64,000 nt of DNA from Prochlorococcus sp. AG-402-P18 (GTDB lineage: Bacteria; Cyanobacteriota; Cyanobacteriia; PCC-6307; Cyanobiaceae): positions 1 through 64,000 of the forward strand of contig QCJC01000010.1 of assembly GCA_003216275.1 (NCBI GenBank). The letters are read 5' to 3'. Numbering within the stretch: position 1 is the stretch's first letter; each line of letters begins with the position of its first letter. The notes under the pieces are model-generated. The model worked only from the letters and a program-made list of their open reading frames with translations. It made no database searches and was not told the origin of the DNA. A program made the translations under genes and the position numbers. Shown piece after piece: positions 25,184 through 34,642 of the stretch.

Positions 25184-26770
25184 ATGACGAAAGTTCTTGT
25201 TTCTGATCCCATTGATCAAGCAGGCATAGATATTCTTACCCAGGTTGCTCAAGTTGACCAAAAAATTGGTCTTTCCATTGATCAGTTGAAGAATATTATT
25301 AGTGATTACGACGGATTAATGATCCGTTCTGGCACACAGGTTACATCCGATGTGATTTGTGAAGCTAAAAAATTAAGAATCATTGGTAGAGCAGGAGTTG
25401 GAGTTGATAATGTAGACGTGCCAGCTGCCACGAGGAAAGGAGTTCTAGTTGTTAATTCGCCTGGTGGTAATACCATTGCGGCGGCAGAACATGCTTTAGC
25501 AATGATACTTGCTTTGTCTAGGAATATTCCTCAGGCTCATGCAAGTATGTTTGCAGGAGGATGGGATAGAAAGAAATATGTTGGGAATGAGCTTTATAAG
25601 AAAACTTTAGGAGTTGTTGGACTTGGCAAGATTGGATCTCATGTAGCAAAAGTTGCAAATGCAATGGGTATGGATGTTATTGGATTTGATCCTTTTGTTT
25701 CTAGTGAAAGAGCCCAGCAGATGCAGGTACGCTTAAGCGATCTTGATGAATTGTTTAAAGAATCTGATTATGTAACTCTTCATCTTCCAAGGACACCAGA
25801 AACAGAAAATTTAGTAGATTTAAAGTTACTTAGAAAAATGAAACCAACTGCCAGATTGGTTAATTGTGCGAGAGGTGGAATTATTAATGAAACTGATTTA
25901 GCTAATGCACTTCAAGAAGATGTAATAGCAGGTGCAGCAATTGATGTATATGCTAATGAACCTCTTAGTGAAAATTCTCCACTACGTTTTGTGAAAAGAG
26001 GTCTTGTACTGACACCTCATTTAGGAGCCTCAACTTTTGAGGCACAGGAAAATGTAGCCATTGATGTTGCAGAACAAATAAGAGATGTTCTTTTAGGATT
26101 GCCTGCTCGAAGTGCAGTAAATATTCCTGGCTTAAGTGCAGAAATAATGGATAGTCTTAAACCGCATTTAAAACTTGCAGAGACATTAGGATTATTAGTT
26201 AGTCAGATTTCTGGAGGACAGATTCAAAAGTTGGAAGTCCGTTTACAAGGAGAATTTGCTCAACATCCATCTCAGCCTTTAGTTATTGCGACTTTAAAGG
26301 GCTTACTTACAAGTGCTTTGGGAGATAAGATTAATTATGTTAATGCCTCATTGGAGGCAAAAGGACGTGGTATAGATGTAGTCGAAATTAAGGATGAATT
26401 AAGTCCTGAATTCGCTCGAGGATCATTGCAATTAGAAAGCATTAGCGATAGTGGTAGTCACAGTGTTTCTGGAACAGTTTTTGGCGATGGTGATTTAGGA
26501 ATTACAAGTATTGATGAATATCCAATTAATTTTGTGCCAAGTAGACATATGCTTTTCACTAGGCATAGGGATATGCCCGGAATTATTGGTCAGATCGGCT
26601 CCCTGCTTGGAAAACACAATGTGAATATTGCATCTATGCAAGTTGGAAGAAGAATTGTTAGAGGTGAGGCGGTTATGGTGCTCAGTATCGACGATCCTAT
26701 TCCATCAGAATTATTGGTTTTAATACTCTCAATTCAAGGAATTAATGAAGCACATTCAGTAACTTTGTAA
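25184..26770 (+). CDS. serA: D-3-phosphoglycerate dehydrogenase
   Basis: The first enzyme of serine synthesis, oxidising 3-phosphoglycerate with NAD+. The 528 residues give the long form: the catalytic/NAD domain (GVVGLGKIGSHVAKVANAMG, active-site NCARGGIINETD and LTPHLGAST), an intervening domain, and a C-terminal ACT domain (HRDMPGIIGQIGSLLGKHNV) likely used for serine feedback. The start is ATG at 25184. prmA follows after eight bases on the same strand and is likely in the same transcript. Confidence 0.97.
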   Translation: MTKVLVSDPIDQAGIDILTQVAQVDQKIGLSIDQLKNIISDYDGLMIRSGTQVTSDVICEAKKLRIIGRAGVGVDNVDVPAATRKGVLVVNSPGGNTIAAAEHALAMILALSRNIPQAHASMFAGGWDRKKYVGNELYKKTLGVVGLGKIGSHVAKVANAMGMDVIGFDPFVSSERAQQMQVRLSDLDELFKESDYVTLHLPRTPETENLVDLKLLRKMKPTARLVNCARGGIINETDLANALQEDVIAGAAIDVYANEPLSENSPLRFVKRGLVLTPHLGASTFEAQENVAIDVAEQIRDVLLGLPARSAVNIPGLSAEIMDSLKPHLKLAETLGLLVSQISGGQIQKLEVRLQGEFAQHPSQPLVIATLKGLLTSALGDKINYVNASLEAKGRGIDVVEIKDELSPEFARGSLQLESISDSGSHSVSGTVFGDGDLGITSIDEYPINFVPSRHMLFTRHRDMPGIIGQIGSLLGKHNVNIASMQVGRRIVRGEAVMVLSIDDPIPSELLVLILSIQGINEAHSVTL

Positions 26771-26778
26771 TTTGTTAA

Positions 26779-27702
26779 TTGAAAAAAAAGATAGATTTGT
26801 ATATTTCTCAGCTCACCTGGTTGCGCTTTGAGCAAGAGATCCCATTTGAGTTAGAAGAATCGTTTTATTGGTTCTTGAGCAACTCTGAAATTAATCGATT
26901 TTCTTTTGAACATAATCCCGATAATAATTACAGCCAATCACTATTTATATGGCTTCCTTTAAATGAATGGTCAGTTGCTGATCAGAAAACTTTAGAAGAA
27001 TCCTTCATCTCGTTGGCAAAAACTTTCCAATTTAATTTATCCCCTGGCAAATGGACTCAATTAAGAGATGAAGATTGGAATTCAATATGGAAAAAAAAAT
27101 GGGAGCCTGATCCGATAGGCAATTCAATTTTAATTTTACCGGCATGGTTAGATGTACCTGAACAGTTTTCAGAAAGGAAGATTGTTCGCTTAGATCCTGG
27201 AATTGCTTTTGGAACAGGAAGTCACCCTTCCACGCGTTTATGTATTGAAGCCTTGGACCATTATTCCCCAGCCGGTAAAACGATTGCTGATTTAGGTTGT
27301 GGTAGTGGAATATTATCCTTAGTAGCTTTAAAGTTAGGAGCTAAATGCATCTTTTCTGTTGATATCGATTCTTTAGCAATAGCAGCTACCAAAATCAATT
27401 TTTCTCTAAATAATTTCCCTGAAAGTTTTTTAAATGTTTATCTTGGCTCAATTGAAGAACTGGAAGATAACTTGTCTAATAAGAAAATAGATTTGTTGCT
27501 CTGCAATATTCTTGCACCTGTAATAAAATCATTAGCTTCTGGTTTTGAAGCAATTGTTGGAGATAAAGGGAAAGTGATTTTGTCAGGATTATTATTTGAG
27601 CAAACAACAGAAATCCAAGAATTTTTCTCCATACTCGGTTGGAAAGTTCTTGAAATTAAGACAAAGGATCAATGGGCTTCAATGGTATTGACTCGGAAGT
27701 AG
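26779..27702 (+). CDS. prmA: ribosomal protein L11 methyltransferase
   Basis: An S-adenosylmethionine-dependent enzyme that trimethylates ribosomal protein L11. The 307 residues fit the family. It has the N-terminal substrate-recognition part with WNSIWKKKWEPDPIGNSILI, the signature DPGIAFGTGSHPSTRLCIEA, the SAM motif IADLGCGSGILSLVALKLGA, and the NPPY-like motif CNILAPVI. Translation starts at TTG 26779, eight bases after serA, which suggests co-transcription. Confidence 0.95.
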   Translation: MKKKIDLYISQLTWLRFEQEIPFELEESFYWFLSNSEINRFSFEHNPDNNYSQSLFIWLPLNEWSVADQKTLEESFISLAKTFQFNLSPGKWTQLRDEDWNSIWKKKWEPDPIGNSILILPAWLDVPEQFSERKIVRLDPGIAFGTGSHPSTRLCIEALDHYSPAGKTIADLGCGSGILSLVALKLGAKCIFSVDIDSLAIAATKINFSLNNFPESFLNVYLGSIEELEDNLSNKKIDLLLCNILAPVIKSLASGFEAIVGDKGKVILSGLLFEQTTEIQEFFSILGWKVLEIKTKDQWASMVLTRK

Positions 27703-27744
27703 CCAAAATTAAATAAACTCAAAATTTTCTCAGAAAAAATCTCC

Positions 27745-28044
27745 ATGGCATCGTTTAAGGTCACTTTTATTAATCAATTAAGTGGTCTTGAGGAAGTTAT
27801 TGAAATACCAGATGATAAATACATTCTTGATGCTGCATGTGAGCAAAATATAGAGCTACCTTTCTCGTGCAGAGCAGGGGCTTGTTCAACTTGTGTGGCT
27901 AAATTAGAAAAAGGAAAGGTTGATCAACTAGATCAAAGTTTTTTGGATGATGATCAAATTCAAAAAGGCTTTATTTTGATTTGCGTCGCATATGCAACCT
28001 CGGATTGCATAATTAGTACTCATGCGGAGGACGAAATATATTGA
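27745..28044 (+). CDS. petF: plant-type [2Fe-2S] ferredoxin
   Basis: The soluble electron carrier downstream of photosystem I, feeding NADP reductase, nitrite reductase and other enzymes. The 99 residues show the cluster ligand pattern CRAGACSTC followed by a distal cysteine in [13 protein letters not shown], and the family start SFKVTFINQ. Acidic surface residues are plentiful. It is 42 bases after prmA on the same strand. Confidence 0.96.
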   Translation: MASFKVTFINQLSGLEEVIEIPDDKYILDAACEQNIELPFSCRAGACSTCVAKLEKGKVDQLDQSFLDDDQIQKGFILICVAYATSDCIISTHAEDEIY

Positions 28045-28152
28045 TATTAATTTTTTCTCGAGATTTTTACTTTTTTGCTTGCCAAAGATCTATTTTCTCG
28101 CCAACCTCTTATTTGTGTGCGCATGAGCGCAATAAATTTGTGCAAGGATTAA

Positions 28153-28542
28153 TTGAACTCAGACTCTTTTTCAAGTAAAGAAGGTCACGGTCTAATGGAT
28201 CATGGCTCGGTTCATTCAAGTACAGGGGGGCAATATAGTTTCCGTGTAATTGGTCCTTGCTGTCGTCTTTATGATCGAGAAGAATTACCTTGGCCTTGTT
28301 GCAGACTTTCATGGCGGAGTAAAGAGCCTAGTTGGAGAAGAATTGGGAAAAGATTGGTAGCAGATATCGCAGCACAAAAATGTCCATCATATTCAGTTGA
28401 GATTATTCAACCTGGAGTAAAACCAACATCAACTATTTTGACTTTATTTTCTATGCGTTTAGATTCAAATCTTCAAGAATGGTGGTATAGCAAGCATCCA
28501 CGTTCTAGAGAAAGCTCAAATATTGTTCCTAAATTGGCATGA
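28153..28542 (+). CDS. hypothetical cysteine-containing protein
   Basis: A 129-residue soluble protein starting at TTG 28153. A central stretch has paired cysteines (RVIGPCCRLYDREELPWPCC), which could form a metal or redox site, and a C-terminal part ends with LQEWWYSKHPRSRESSNI. No known family is recognised. A small hairpin (TGCGC/GCGCA at 28118-28131) lies in its leader. Confidence 0.6.
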   Translation: MNSDSFSSKEGHGLMDHGSVHSSTGGQYSFRVIGPCCRLYDREELPWPCCRLSWRSKEPSWRRIGKRLVADIAAQKCPSYSVEIIQPGVKPTSTILTLFSMRLDSNLQEWWYSKHPRSRESSNIVPKLA

Positions 28543-28696
28543 GTCAGGAAAAATTAGAAATAATTTTTGATTTTTTGACTCATCAGAATTTTTGTCTGGA
28601 TTTAAAGTGATGAAGATATGAAGCATTTCAAGCATAATTTCAGCACATTTTTAAGTTTTCGAAGGATACTAATAAGTAAATAAACCTCAAAAAGGG

Positions 28697-28888
28697 ATGA
28701 ACTTCGACTATCACGCTGTTGCTTCCGCTGCTACTGCAGCAATTCCTCTGGCTGCTGGAGCTGCAGGAGTTGGCTATTTCATATTGCGCCAAAAAGGATT
28801 TGGCTTCGGAACCTCTCATTTACTTGTAGGTCTCCCTATGTTTGCTGTTGGGGGAGCAGCAGCTGCTTTCTTTCTTATCACAAAGTGA
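28697..28888 (+). CDS. small two-pass membrane protein
   Basis: A 63-residue protein, mostly alanine- and glycine-rich hydrophobic segments (ASAATAAIPLAAGAAGVGYF and LLVGLPMFAVGGAAAAFFLI) joined by a basic loop (RQKGFGFGTSH). A strong bidirectional terminator lies just after it. Function is unknown. Confidence 0.6.
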   Translation: MNFDYHAVASAATAAIPLAAGAAGVGYFILRQKGFGFGTSHLLVGLPMFAVGGAAAAFFLITK

Positions 28889-28901
28889 AAAAAGTTATTT
28901 T

Positions 28902-28944
28902 CTTCCAATAAAAAAGGGGCCATTGGCCCCTTTTTTATTGGAAG
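28902..28944. terminator. bidirectional terminator between converging genes
   Basis: A perfect inverted repeat with 20-base arms (CTTCCAATAAAAAAGGGGCC) and a three-base loop. Each strand ends its stem with a T run. It serves the small membrane protein gene ending at 28888 and the pentapeptide-repeat gene ending at 28966 on the other strand. Confidence 0.9.
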
Positions 28945-28965
28945 TTAAATTTCTGATGAATTTAA

Positions 28966-29514
28966 TTAAGTACCAGGGTTGAAACCTTGACCTTTGGTCG
29001 CAGGAACATATCCAGCAGCAGTAGTGCTACACCCAAGACTATCGGCTGTGTTACCAGTTGCTACTTTGCATAGATTTTTTTGTTGACTTCTATCTAATAC
29101 AGCATCAGTAAAGTCAGCACCATCAATGGTCGCACCATCAAAAACACTCTTTAGTAACTCTGCACCAGTAAGTTTTACGTTTGTTAGGTTCGCATTATCA
29201 AACCTTGTAGCATAGGCAATAACATTGGTCATGTTTGCACCTGTTAGATCAGAGCCCTTCAAGCTTGAGACACTGAAATAAGCCCCAGTGAAATTCGCCC
29301 CACCAAGATCTTTTCCTGATAAGTCGTATTTTACATACTCAGTATTTTGTAAGTCCTGACCAGCCAAGCTTGTATCTAAGGTCTCCACTGATGAAGGGTC
29401 GCTGGGATACAAGGCACTTACAGAAAGAGGACTAATACTGAGACTTACAAGCACAGGTATCAAAACAAATAGTCTTGTAAGGGACTGTTTAAGAGAAGAA
29501 ATAAGAGAGTCCAT
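28966..29514 (-). CDS. exported pentapeptide-repeat protein
   Basis: A 182-residue protein with a signal peptide (LFVLIPVLVSLSISPLSVSA at about residues 16-35) and a mature part built of A(D/N)LXX-type pentapeptides (LGGANFTGAYF, LTGANMTNV, NANLTNVKLTGAELLKSVF, IDGADFTDAVL). Such repeats form a right-handed beta solenoid. Two cysteines near the end (NLCK and LGCS) could pair. It probably resides in the thylakoid lumen or periplasm, like the known lumenal pentapeptide proteins; its partner is unknown. Confidence 0.9.
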   Translation of the reverse strand: MDSLISSLKQSLTRLFVLIPVLVSLSISPLSVSALYPSDPSSVETLDTSLAGQDLQNTEYVKYDLSGKDLGGANFTGAYFSVSSLKGSDLTGANMTNVIAYATRFDNANLTNVKLTGAELLKSVFDGATIDGADFTDAVLDRSQQKNLCKVATGNTADSLGCSTTAAGYVPATKGQGFNPGT

Positions 29515-29589
29515 TAATAACGCCAGCGATTGACGGAAGCACCAAACTCGACCATTGTTTCATGTAGTGGTATTTCATAGGCAAAGGGA

Positions 29590-30546
29590 TCAAGAACTGT
29601 TGCAGCGTTTTTTTAGGTCAATTTGTAAAAAGTCTTCCGCCAACTGGGTATTTGGAAAAATTGCTTTTGCTTCATTAAGCAAATCATTAGGACTTGTTTC
29701 ATTCCCAGGGGTATATCTCGGGCTGAAATGAGTCAAAATTAATTGATTTACGTTCGCTTTCGCAGCAATTTGAGCTGCCATGGTGGCAGTTGAATGACCT
29801 CGTTGATATGCCATCTCGGTTTGTTGATAAGCATATGTAGCTTCATGGATTAAAAGATCTGCTTCTTTCGAGATTTCTATTGCTGACTCTGTATAGACAG
29901 TATCTGTGCAGTAAACCATGCTCAGACCAGGCCTAAGAGGACCGCAGAATTCTTTTCCAGAAAAAATCCGACCATCATCTAATTGCACTGTTTCGCCTCT
30001 TTGAAGAGCGGCATATATTGGGCCAGGGGGTATTTTTTTAGATTTAGCCTTGTCGATGTCAAACCTACCTGGCCTGGCTTTTTGATTTACTCTGTATGCA
30101 AATGAAGGGATGCGATGCTTTAGGGGAGCAGCTTTTACTTCTAAACCAGAATCTTCAAACAAAATTTCTTTTTTATTTGCAAAATTCTCGACTTTCTCAA
30201 ATTTTAAAGAGTAAGCCAATCTGCTTGAACTGTTATACAAGCAAGCATCAATAAAATTTTTTAGGGGTGCTGGTCCATATATCTCAATGCCAGAGCTGCT
30301 TCCCGCTAAGCCAATACTTGCCAGAAGTCCTGGTAGGCCATAAATATGATCACCATGCATATGAGTTATGAATATTTTTTTTATTTGCGATAACTTGAGA
30401 TTGCTTCTAATGAACTGATGCTGAGTACCTTCACCACAATCAAATAACCACAAATCTGATTTTTGTGGAGGCTTTAGTACCATTGCTGATACGTTTCGAG
30501 TAAGAGTTGGAACCCCTGAGCTTGTTCCTAGAAAAGTGACTTGCAA
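29590..30546 (-). CDS. rnz: ribonuclease Z
   Basis: An endonuclease that removes 3' trailers from tRNA precursors lacking encoded CCA, which fits the CCA-less tRNAs in this window. It is a 318-residue metallo-beta-lactamase fold. The metal-binding motif [14 protein letters not shown] lies at about residues 61-74, later ligands are in [10 protein letters not shown] and HEATYAY, and [10 protein letters not shown] and LTHFSPRY follow. The start [14 protein letters not shown] is from TTG at 30546. Confidence 0.94.
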   Translation of the reverse strand: MQVTFLGTSSGVPTLTRNVSAMVLKPPQKSDLWLFDCGEGTQHQFIRSNLKLSQIKKIFITHMHGDHIYGLPGLLASIGLAGSSSGIEIYGPAPLKNFIDACLYNSSSRLAYSLKFEKVENFANKKEILFEDSGLEVKAAPLKHRIPSFAYRVNQKARPGRFDIDKAKSKKIPPGPIYAALQRGETVQLDDGRIFSGKEFCGPLRPGLSMVYCTDTVYTESAIEISKEADLLIHEATYAYQQTEMAYQRGHSTATMAAQIAAKANVNQLILTHFSPRYTPGNETSPNDLLNEAKAIFPNTQLAEDFLQIDLKKRCNSS

Positions 30547-30643
30547 GATTTTTACCTTTTAGACATGGTGCCATTCATAGCTTTGACCACTGGTGGATCT
30601 TATTTCTTATAGGCAAAATTAGTACCTCAATTCAATTTTTATT

Positions 30644-31909
30644 GTGAGCACATCACCTAGAGCTAATTCGGGATGGATCATATTCTTTTTAGCTTTATTG
30701 TGTATTTCTCCATTAAAGGCAGCAGCCGCTAAAGAGCCAGTAATTCGAGTATTAATAGGAAATGAATCTAAGGCTAATTTTAGAGCGGATGATCTTAGAA
30801 TTATGATGATAAAGGGCATTCCTTCAAAGCAGAAAAGGATCAATTCGTTGAAATTAAATTATAATAATGGAGAGGTTAAGTATTCTATTAATAATAATAA
30901 AAATGAATGGTTTGAATTACCAATAGATTTTCACTTAAGTATCAAAAATAATGATAAACGAGGTATTTGGTTTAAAAATCGAAGATATGCTGGAGAATTA
31001 AAAGTTTCTTTGAATAATCAAAAAATACAAATAGTAAATTATATAAAACTTGAGAAATATTTAAAAAGTGTAGTTGGGAGTGAAATGCCTAAAGAATTCC
31101 CACTAGCAGCTCTACAATCTCAAGCTATTGCTGCTAGGACCTATGCATTACAACTTTTAGGAAAAAAAAGATTTTTTGATGTTCAATCAAATGAAGCTAG
31201 TCAAGTATATTTAGGGCTTGAAGCTGAAACTCCCAAAATCAATCGAGCAGTTACAAGTACTAGATCACTTGCTTTGTTTTATAAAAAAAAGTTAATAAAT
31301 GCAGTTTTTCATAGTAGTTCAGGTGGAAGGACTGAAGATAGCGGTAAGGTCTGGAAGTATCAGTTACCATACTTGATAAGTGTTAAGGATTATGATCAAA
31401 AAAGTACTAAATATAAATGGTCTAAAAGATTTACGGCTCAAGAATTGATTGCTATATTTCCTGAGTTGGGAGGATTAAATAGTATACAAGTAATTCAGAA
31501 AAGTAATACTGATAGAGTTTTAAAAGTAGTAGTTCATGGACCAAATGGTAAGAAATTTATTTCAGGAAAAGAATTAAGAAATAAATTGAAATTACTTAGT
31601 ACCAAATTCATAGCAGATTTAAAATTTCCTCAATCACAAAAAGAAAGTAAATTGAAAAATGTGAATTACTCAAAGAAAAAAAATAATTTTTTATTCAATG
31701 AAGGGGCTGACATAAGCTTCAGCTCTAAATCACTTCCTCCAATTCCAAAAGATTATTTTTTATATTTGCAAGGTTTTGGCGCTGGACATGGAGTAGGTTT
31801 GAGTCAGTGGGGTGCTAGAGGTATGGCTAAAAAAGGAGCAGGTTATAGGGAAATACTAAAACATTATTATAGAGGTGTTGAGATAAGAAGTTATAAGATA
31901 GATATTTAG
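30644..31909 (+). CDS. SpoIID/LytB domain protein
   Basis: A 421-residue exported protein with a signal peptide (GWIIFFLALLCISPLKAAAA) from GTG at 30644, then a large SpoIID/LytB catalytic-type domain: NYIKLEKYLKSVVGSEMPKE, ALQSQAIAARTYAL, VFHSSSGGRTEDSGKVW, and near the end GFGAGHGVGLSQWGARGMAK. SpoIID of Bacillus is a lytic transglycosylase that cuts denuded peptidoglycan glycans. In cyanobacteria the homologues probably remodel the septal wall; that role is inferred. Confidence 0.88.
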   Translation: MSTSPRANSGWIIFFLALLCISPLKAAAAKEPVIRVLIGNESKANFRADDLRIMMIKGIPSKQKRINSLKLNYNNGEVKYSINNNKNEWFELPIDFHLSIKNNDKRGIWFKNRRYAGELKVSLNNQKIQIVNYIKLEKYLKSVVGSEMPKEFPLAALQSQAIAARTYALQLLGKKRFFDVQSNEASQVYLGLEAETPKINRAVTSTRSLALFYKKKLINAVFHSSSGGRTEDSGKVWKYQLPYLISVKDYDQKSTKYKWSKRFTAQELIAIFPELGGLNSIQVIQKSNTDRVLKVVVHGPNGKKFISGKELRNKLKLLSTKFIADLKFPQSQKESKLKNVNYSKKKNNFLFNEGADISFSSKSLPPIPKDYFLYLQGFGAGHGVGLSQWGARGMAKKGAGYREILKHYYRGVEIRSYKIDI

Positions 31910-31945
31910 TAAGTTCTGAAGTAATTTTCGTTGTGAAAACTATTT

Positions 31946-32890
31946 TTATCCATAAGCATTGAATACAACTTTGGGCTTCATTAAATCATATTCAAATATT
32001 TCTGCGATGCCTGCAATATCATTATTTAGATCAAATACTAATATGTTTTTATGATTAGAATTATTAGTATTCATATTATCTATTTCTGGTAATTTTAAGT
32101 GGTTCTTTTCTATATCAAAATCTATCTTTCTTCCTGAACGCCAGCTAAGAAGTTCTTCTTCTGATCTTAATTTTAAAGATGGAAGGTGATTTAAGAAATT
32201 TTTAGGGTTAAGAATTTCAGGTTTATTATTATCTAAGTAACTTTCTGATTCTTTTGGTAATAATACTGAATGCTTTTCTGTGAAACTATAAGCTTTAGTG
32301 CGGCGTAACTTTTTCAGATATCCACCACAGCCAAGACTATCTCCAATATCTCTAGCTAAAGATCTAATGTATGTACCAGATGAGCAATTAATATTAATCT
32401 TTAACTCACCTTTTTGTTGTGACCAGTTGATTAAAGTTAATTCATTAATAGTAATTTTCTTAGCAACAATATCAAACTTTTCACCTCTTCTTGCTTTCTT
32501 ATATGCTCTTTCACCTTTTATATGAATGCTAGAGAATAAAGGAGGCTTTTGATATATTTCGCCTCTGAAGTTATCTAATAGATTATTTAGATTATTCTCG
32601 CTAATTGTTGGCCAGCGCTCAGATTTTAATATATCCCCCTGCATATCATCAGTTGTAGTAGATGTTCCTAATTGAATAATTCCTGTATAACCTTTAGATC
32701 CTTCTAAGTAGGATATTAATCTTGTTGCATCACCTATTGCTATTGGAAGAACCCCAGTCACTAATGGGTCAAGGGTGCCACCATGCCCAATTTTTTTTAT
32801 ACCATAAACCTTCCTAAGTCTATTGACACAGTCATGCGAAGTAAGCCCAACAGGCTTATCAATGACAACAAATCCAAAAGGTTTTTTCAA
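31946..32890 (-). CDS. truB: tRNA pseudouridine55 synthase
   Basis: Forms pseudouridine at position 55 in the T loop of tRNAs. The 314 residues are typical. The N-terminus FGFVVIDKPVGLTSHDCVNR leads to the active-site motif GTLDPLVTGVLPIAIGDATR, with the catalytic aspartate in GTLDP. Then come GYTGIIQLGTSTTTDD, SSIHIKGERAYKKARRGE and SSGTYIRSLARDIGD. It starts at TTG 32890 and converges with the SpoIID-like gene. Confidence 0.95.
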   Translation of the reverse strand: MKKPFGFVVIDKPVGLTSHDCVNRLRKVYGIKKIGHGGTLDPLVTGVLPIAIGDATRLISYLEGSKGYTGIIQLGTSTTTDDMQGDILKSERWPTISENNLNNLLDNFRGEIYQKPPLFSSIHIKGERAYKKARRGEKFDIVAKKITINELTLINWSQQKGELKININCSSGTYIRSLARDIGDSLGCGGYLKKLRRTKAYSFTEKHSVLLPKESESYLDNNKPEILNPKNFLNHLPSLKLRSEEELLSWRSGRKIDFDIEKNHLKLPEIDNMNTNNSNHKNILVFDLNNDIAGIAEIFEYDLMKPKVVFNAYG

Positions 32891-32985
32891 AATTAATTTG
32901 TAGGTTTAATCACACATGAAAAAGTTGTTCAAGTAACCCTGAACATATAAAGTTATAACCCAGTGAGTTCACTGAGCCAAATTAT

Positions 32986-33732
32986 ATGAATAAATTAGAT
33001 TTAACTATCTCTAGTTTTATTAAAGATGGCTTTAATTTAAAAAATCATCTCCTTAATTTTCTTCAAATTGATAATGATCAATTAGATCAAAGATTACTGA
33101 AAGGCGTTGATGATTTAGCAGCTCTTCATCCAGGTGCCTTTACTCAATCTGAAGCTGGAAATTTTTATGAGGAAAAAGTAGGAGATGCTCATTTAATTGA
33201 CTTAGCCTCTTGGCATCTAAATAGTTCTGCTTATATAGCTGACACCCTTCATCTGCAACAACAATTTGCGCATGGAAAGGTTTTGGACTTTGGTGGTGGA
33301 ATTGGCACTCATGCCTTAGCCGCGTCAGTCTTGCCAGATGTTGAACATGTTTGGTTCGTGGATCTTAATCCTGAAAATAGGAGTTTTGTTGAACAGAGGG
33401 CTAAGTTTTTAGGGGTAGAAGATTTGATATCAGTTCATAGAGATTTAGAAGGCTTGTCTGATTTGATCTTTGACTCTGTTATTTGTCTTGATGTGCTTGA
33501 ACATCTTCCAGATCCTTCAACTCAACTTGATGTGTTCTTGGAGAAAATATCTCGTAATGGTGTACTTTTAATGAATTGGTATTTTTATAAAGGCAAAAAT
33601 GGAGAATACCCTTTTCATTTTGATGATCCTGATATGATCGAAAAATTCTTTTTAACCCTACAATTTAATTTTATCGAGATTTTTCACCCATTTTTAATTA
33701 CTACTAGAGCTTACAAACCATTAAAAAAATAG
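32986..33732 (+). CDS. SAM-dependent methyltransferase
   Basis: A 248-residue class I methyltransferase of unknown substrate. SAM motif I is VLDFGGGIGTHALAA at about residues 97-111, followed by VWFVDLNPENRSFVEQRAKF and the post-motif VICLDVLEHLPDPS. The N-terminal 80 residues are helical and lack a known fold. It lies between truB and rpmA; the gene pair 32986 and 33741 converge with eight bases between. Confidence 0.85.
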   Translation: MNKLDLTISSFIKDGFNLKNHLLNFLQIDNDQLDQRLLKGVDDLAALHPGAFTQSEAGNFYEEKVGDAHLIDLASWHLNSSAYIADTLHLQQQFAHGKVLDFGGGIGTHALAASVLPDVEHVWFVDLNPENRSFVEQRAKFLGVEDLISVHRDLEGLSDLIFDSVICLDVLEHLPDPSTQLDVFLEKISRNGVLLMNWYFYKGKNGEYPFHFDDPDMIEKFFLTLQFNFIEIFHPFLITTRAYKPLKK

Positions 33733-33740
33733 ATTTAAAT

Positions 33741-34013
33741 TCATACAACTTTTGCTGTAGATATATTAATTCTTTTTCTATTTCTCAAACCTCTACGAAT
33801 ACTTTCAAAATGAACTGAACCATCAGTTAAAGCAAAAAGAGTATCGTCTTTGCCTCTGCCTACATTAATTCCAGGAAGAATAGATGTTCCTCTCTGTCGA
33901 ATAAGAATAGAACCAGCAGTTACTTTTTCTCCGCCATAGGCTTTAACACCAAGTCTTTTGGAGTTGGAATCTCTTCCATTTCTAGTTGATCCTGTGCCTT
34001 TCTTATGAGCCAT
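33741..34013 (-). CDS. rpmA: 50S ribosomal protein L27
   Basis: A 90-residue protein of the large ribosomal subunit near the peptidyl-transferase centre. [20 protein letters not shown] and [11 protein letters not shown] are the family's signature start. It lies 24 bases after rplU and forms the usual rplU-rpmA pair, ahead of the clock locus. Confidence 0.98.
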   Translation of the reverse strand: MAHKKGTGSTRNGRDSNSKRLGVKAYGGEKVTAGSILIRQRGTSILPGINVGRGKDDTLFALTDGSVHFESIRRGLRNRKRINISTAKVV

Positions 34014-34037
34014 GGGTTATTTTATTTTTAAATTTAT

Positions 34038-34457
34038 TTAATCAGATTCTACTTTATTAGTAGGGGTTTTAGCTTGTTTTGATTTTTTTGTTTTTGTTCC
34101 AACTGATATGGATTGAACTAAGACTCTTGTTAGTTCTTGACGATGACCATTTTTGCGTCTTGTCTTTTTCTTGGGTCGCATTTTATAGACAATTATTTTT
34201 GAACCCCTTCGATGTTCTAATACTTTGATTTCTACTTTCGCATCTTTCACATAAGGTTTTCCAAGTTTTAAATCTTTTCCATCATTGATTAGAAGAACCT
34301 TTTCAATAGTTAAAACATCATTGACTTCTGCATTACATCGATCTAAATCGTAGTAACGGTTTGATTGAAGCCAAAATTGCTTGCCTGAGGCTTCAACTAT
34401 TGCATAAGTTTCTGCTTGTGATGTTACTTCCTTGGAAGATGATTTCTTTTCAGCCAT
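34038..34457 (-). CDS. rplU: 50S ribosomal protein L21
   Basis: A 139-residue ribosomal protein. The core is YAIVEASGKQFWLQSNRYYD, then VLLINDGKDLKLGKPYVKDA and KKKTRRKNGHRQELTRVLV. A lysine-rich extension follows. I chose the ATG at 34457 (MAEKKSSSKE); a GTG five codons upstream is also in frame. Its leader contains a strong hairpin at 34489-34523. It is divergent from kaiB. Confidence 0.97.
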   Translation of the reverse strand: MAEKKSSSKEVTSQAETYAIVEASGKQFWLQSNRYYDLDRCNAEVNDVLTIEKVLLINDGKDLKLGKPYVKDAKVEIKVLEHRRGSKIIVYKMRPKKKTRRKNGHRQELTRVLVQSISVGTKTKKSKQAKTPTNKVESD

Positions 34458-34488
34458 GATAATTTGTGACACGTCAAGGCTCGAAATA

Positions 34489-34523
34489 AATTAAAAAAAG
34501 GAGGTTAACTTCTTTTTTTAATT
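34489..34523. promoter_or_regulatory. hairpin in the rplU leader, kaiB upstream region
   Basis: AATTAAAAAAAGGAG (34489-34503) pairs with CTTCTTTTTTTAATT (34509-34523) around a five-base loop, 15 pairs with one G-T. It lies 32 bases before rplU on one strand and about 120 bases before kaiB on the other. It could be a leader structure for L21 control, as in other bacteria, or a promoter-region palindrome. The function is inferred. Confidence 0.4.
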
Positions 34524-34642
34524 AAAAAATCGATTAGGCCTTGAATCGTAATCGAAAAACAAGATTATATTTTCGCTTTTTACTGGTTACTTAGTCAAGA
34601 TTTAATAAGGGCATAGTTCTCTGGTTTTTTTGGAGGTTTAAA

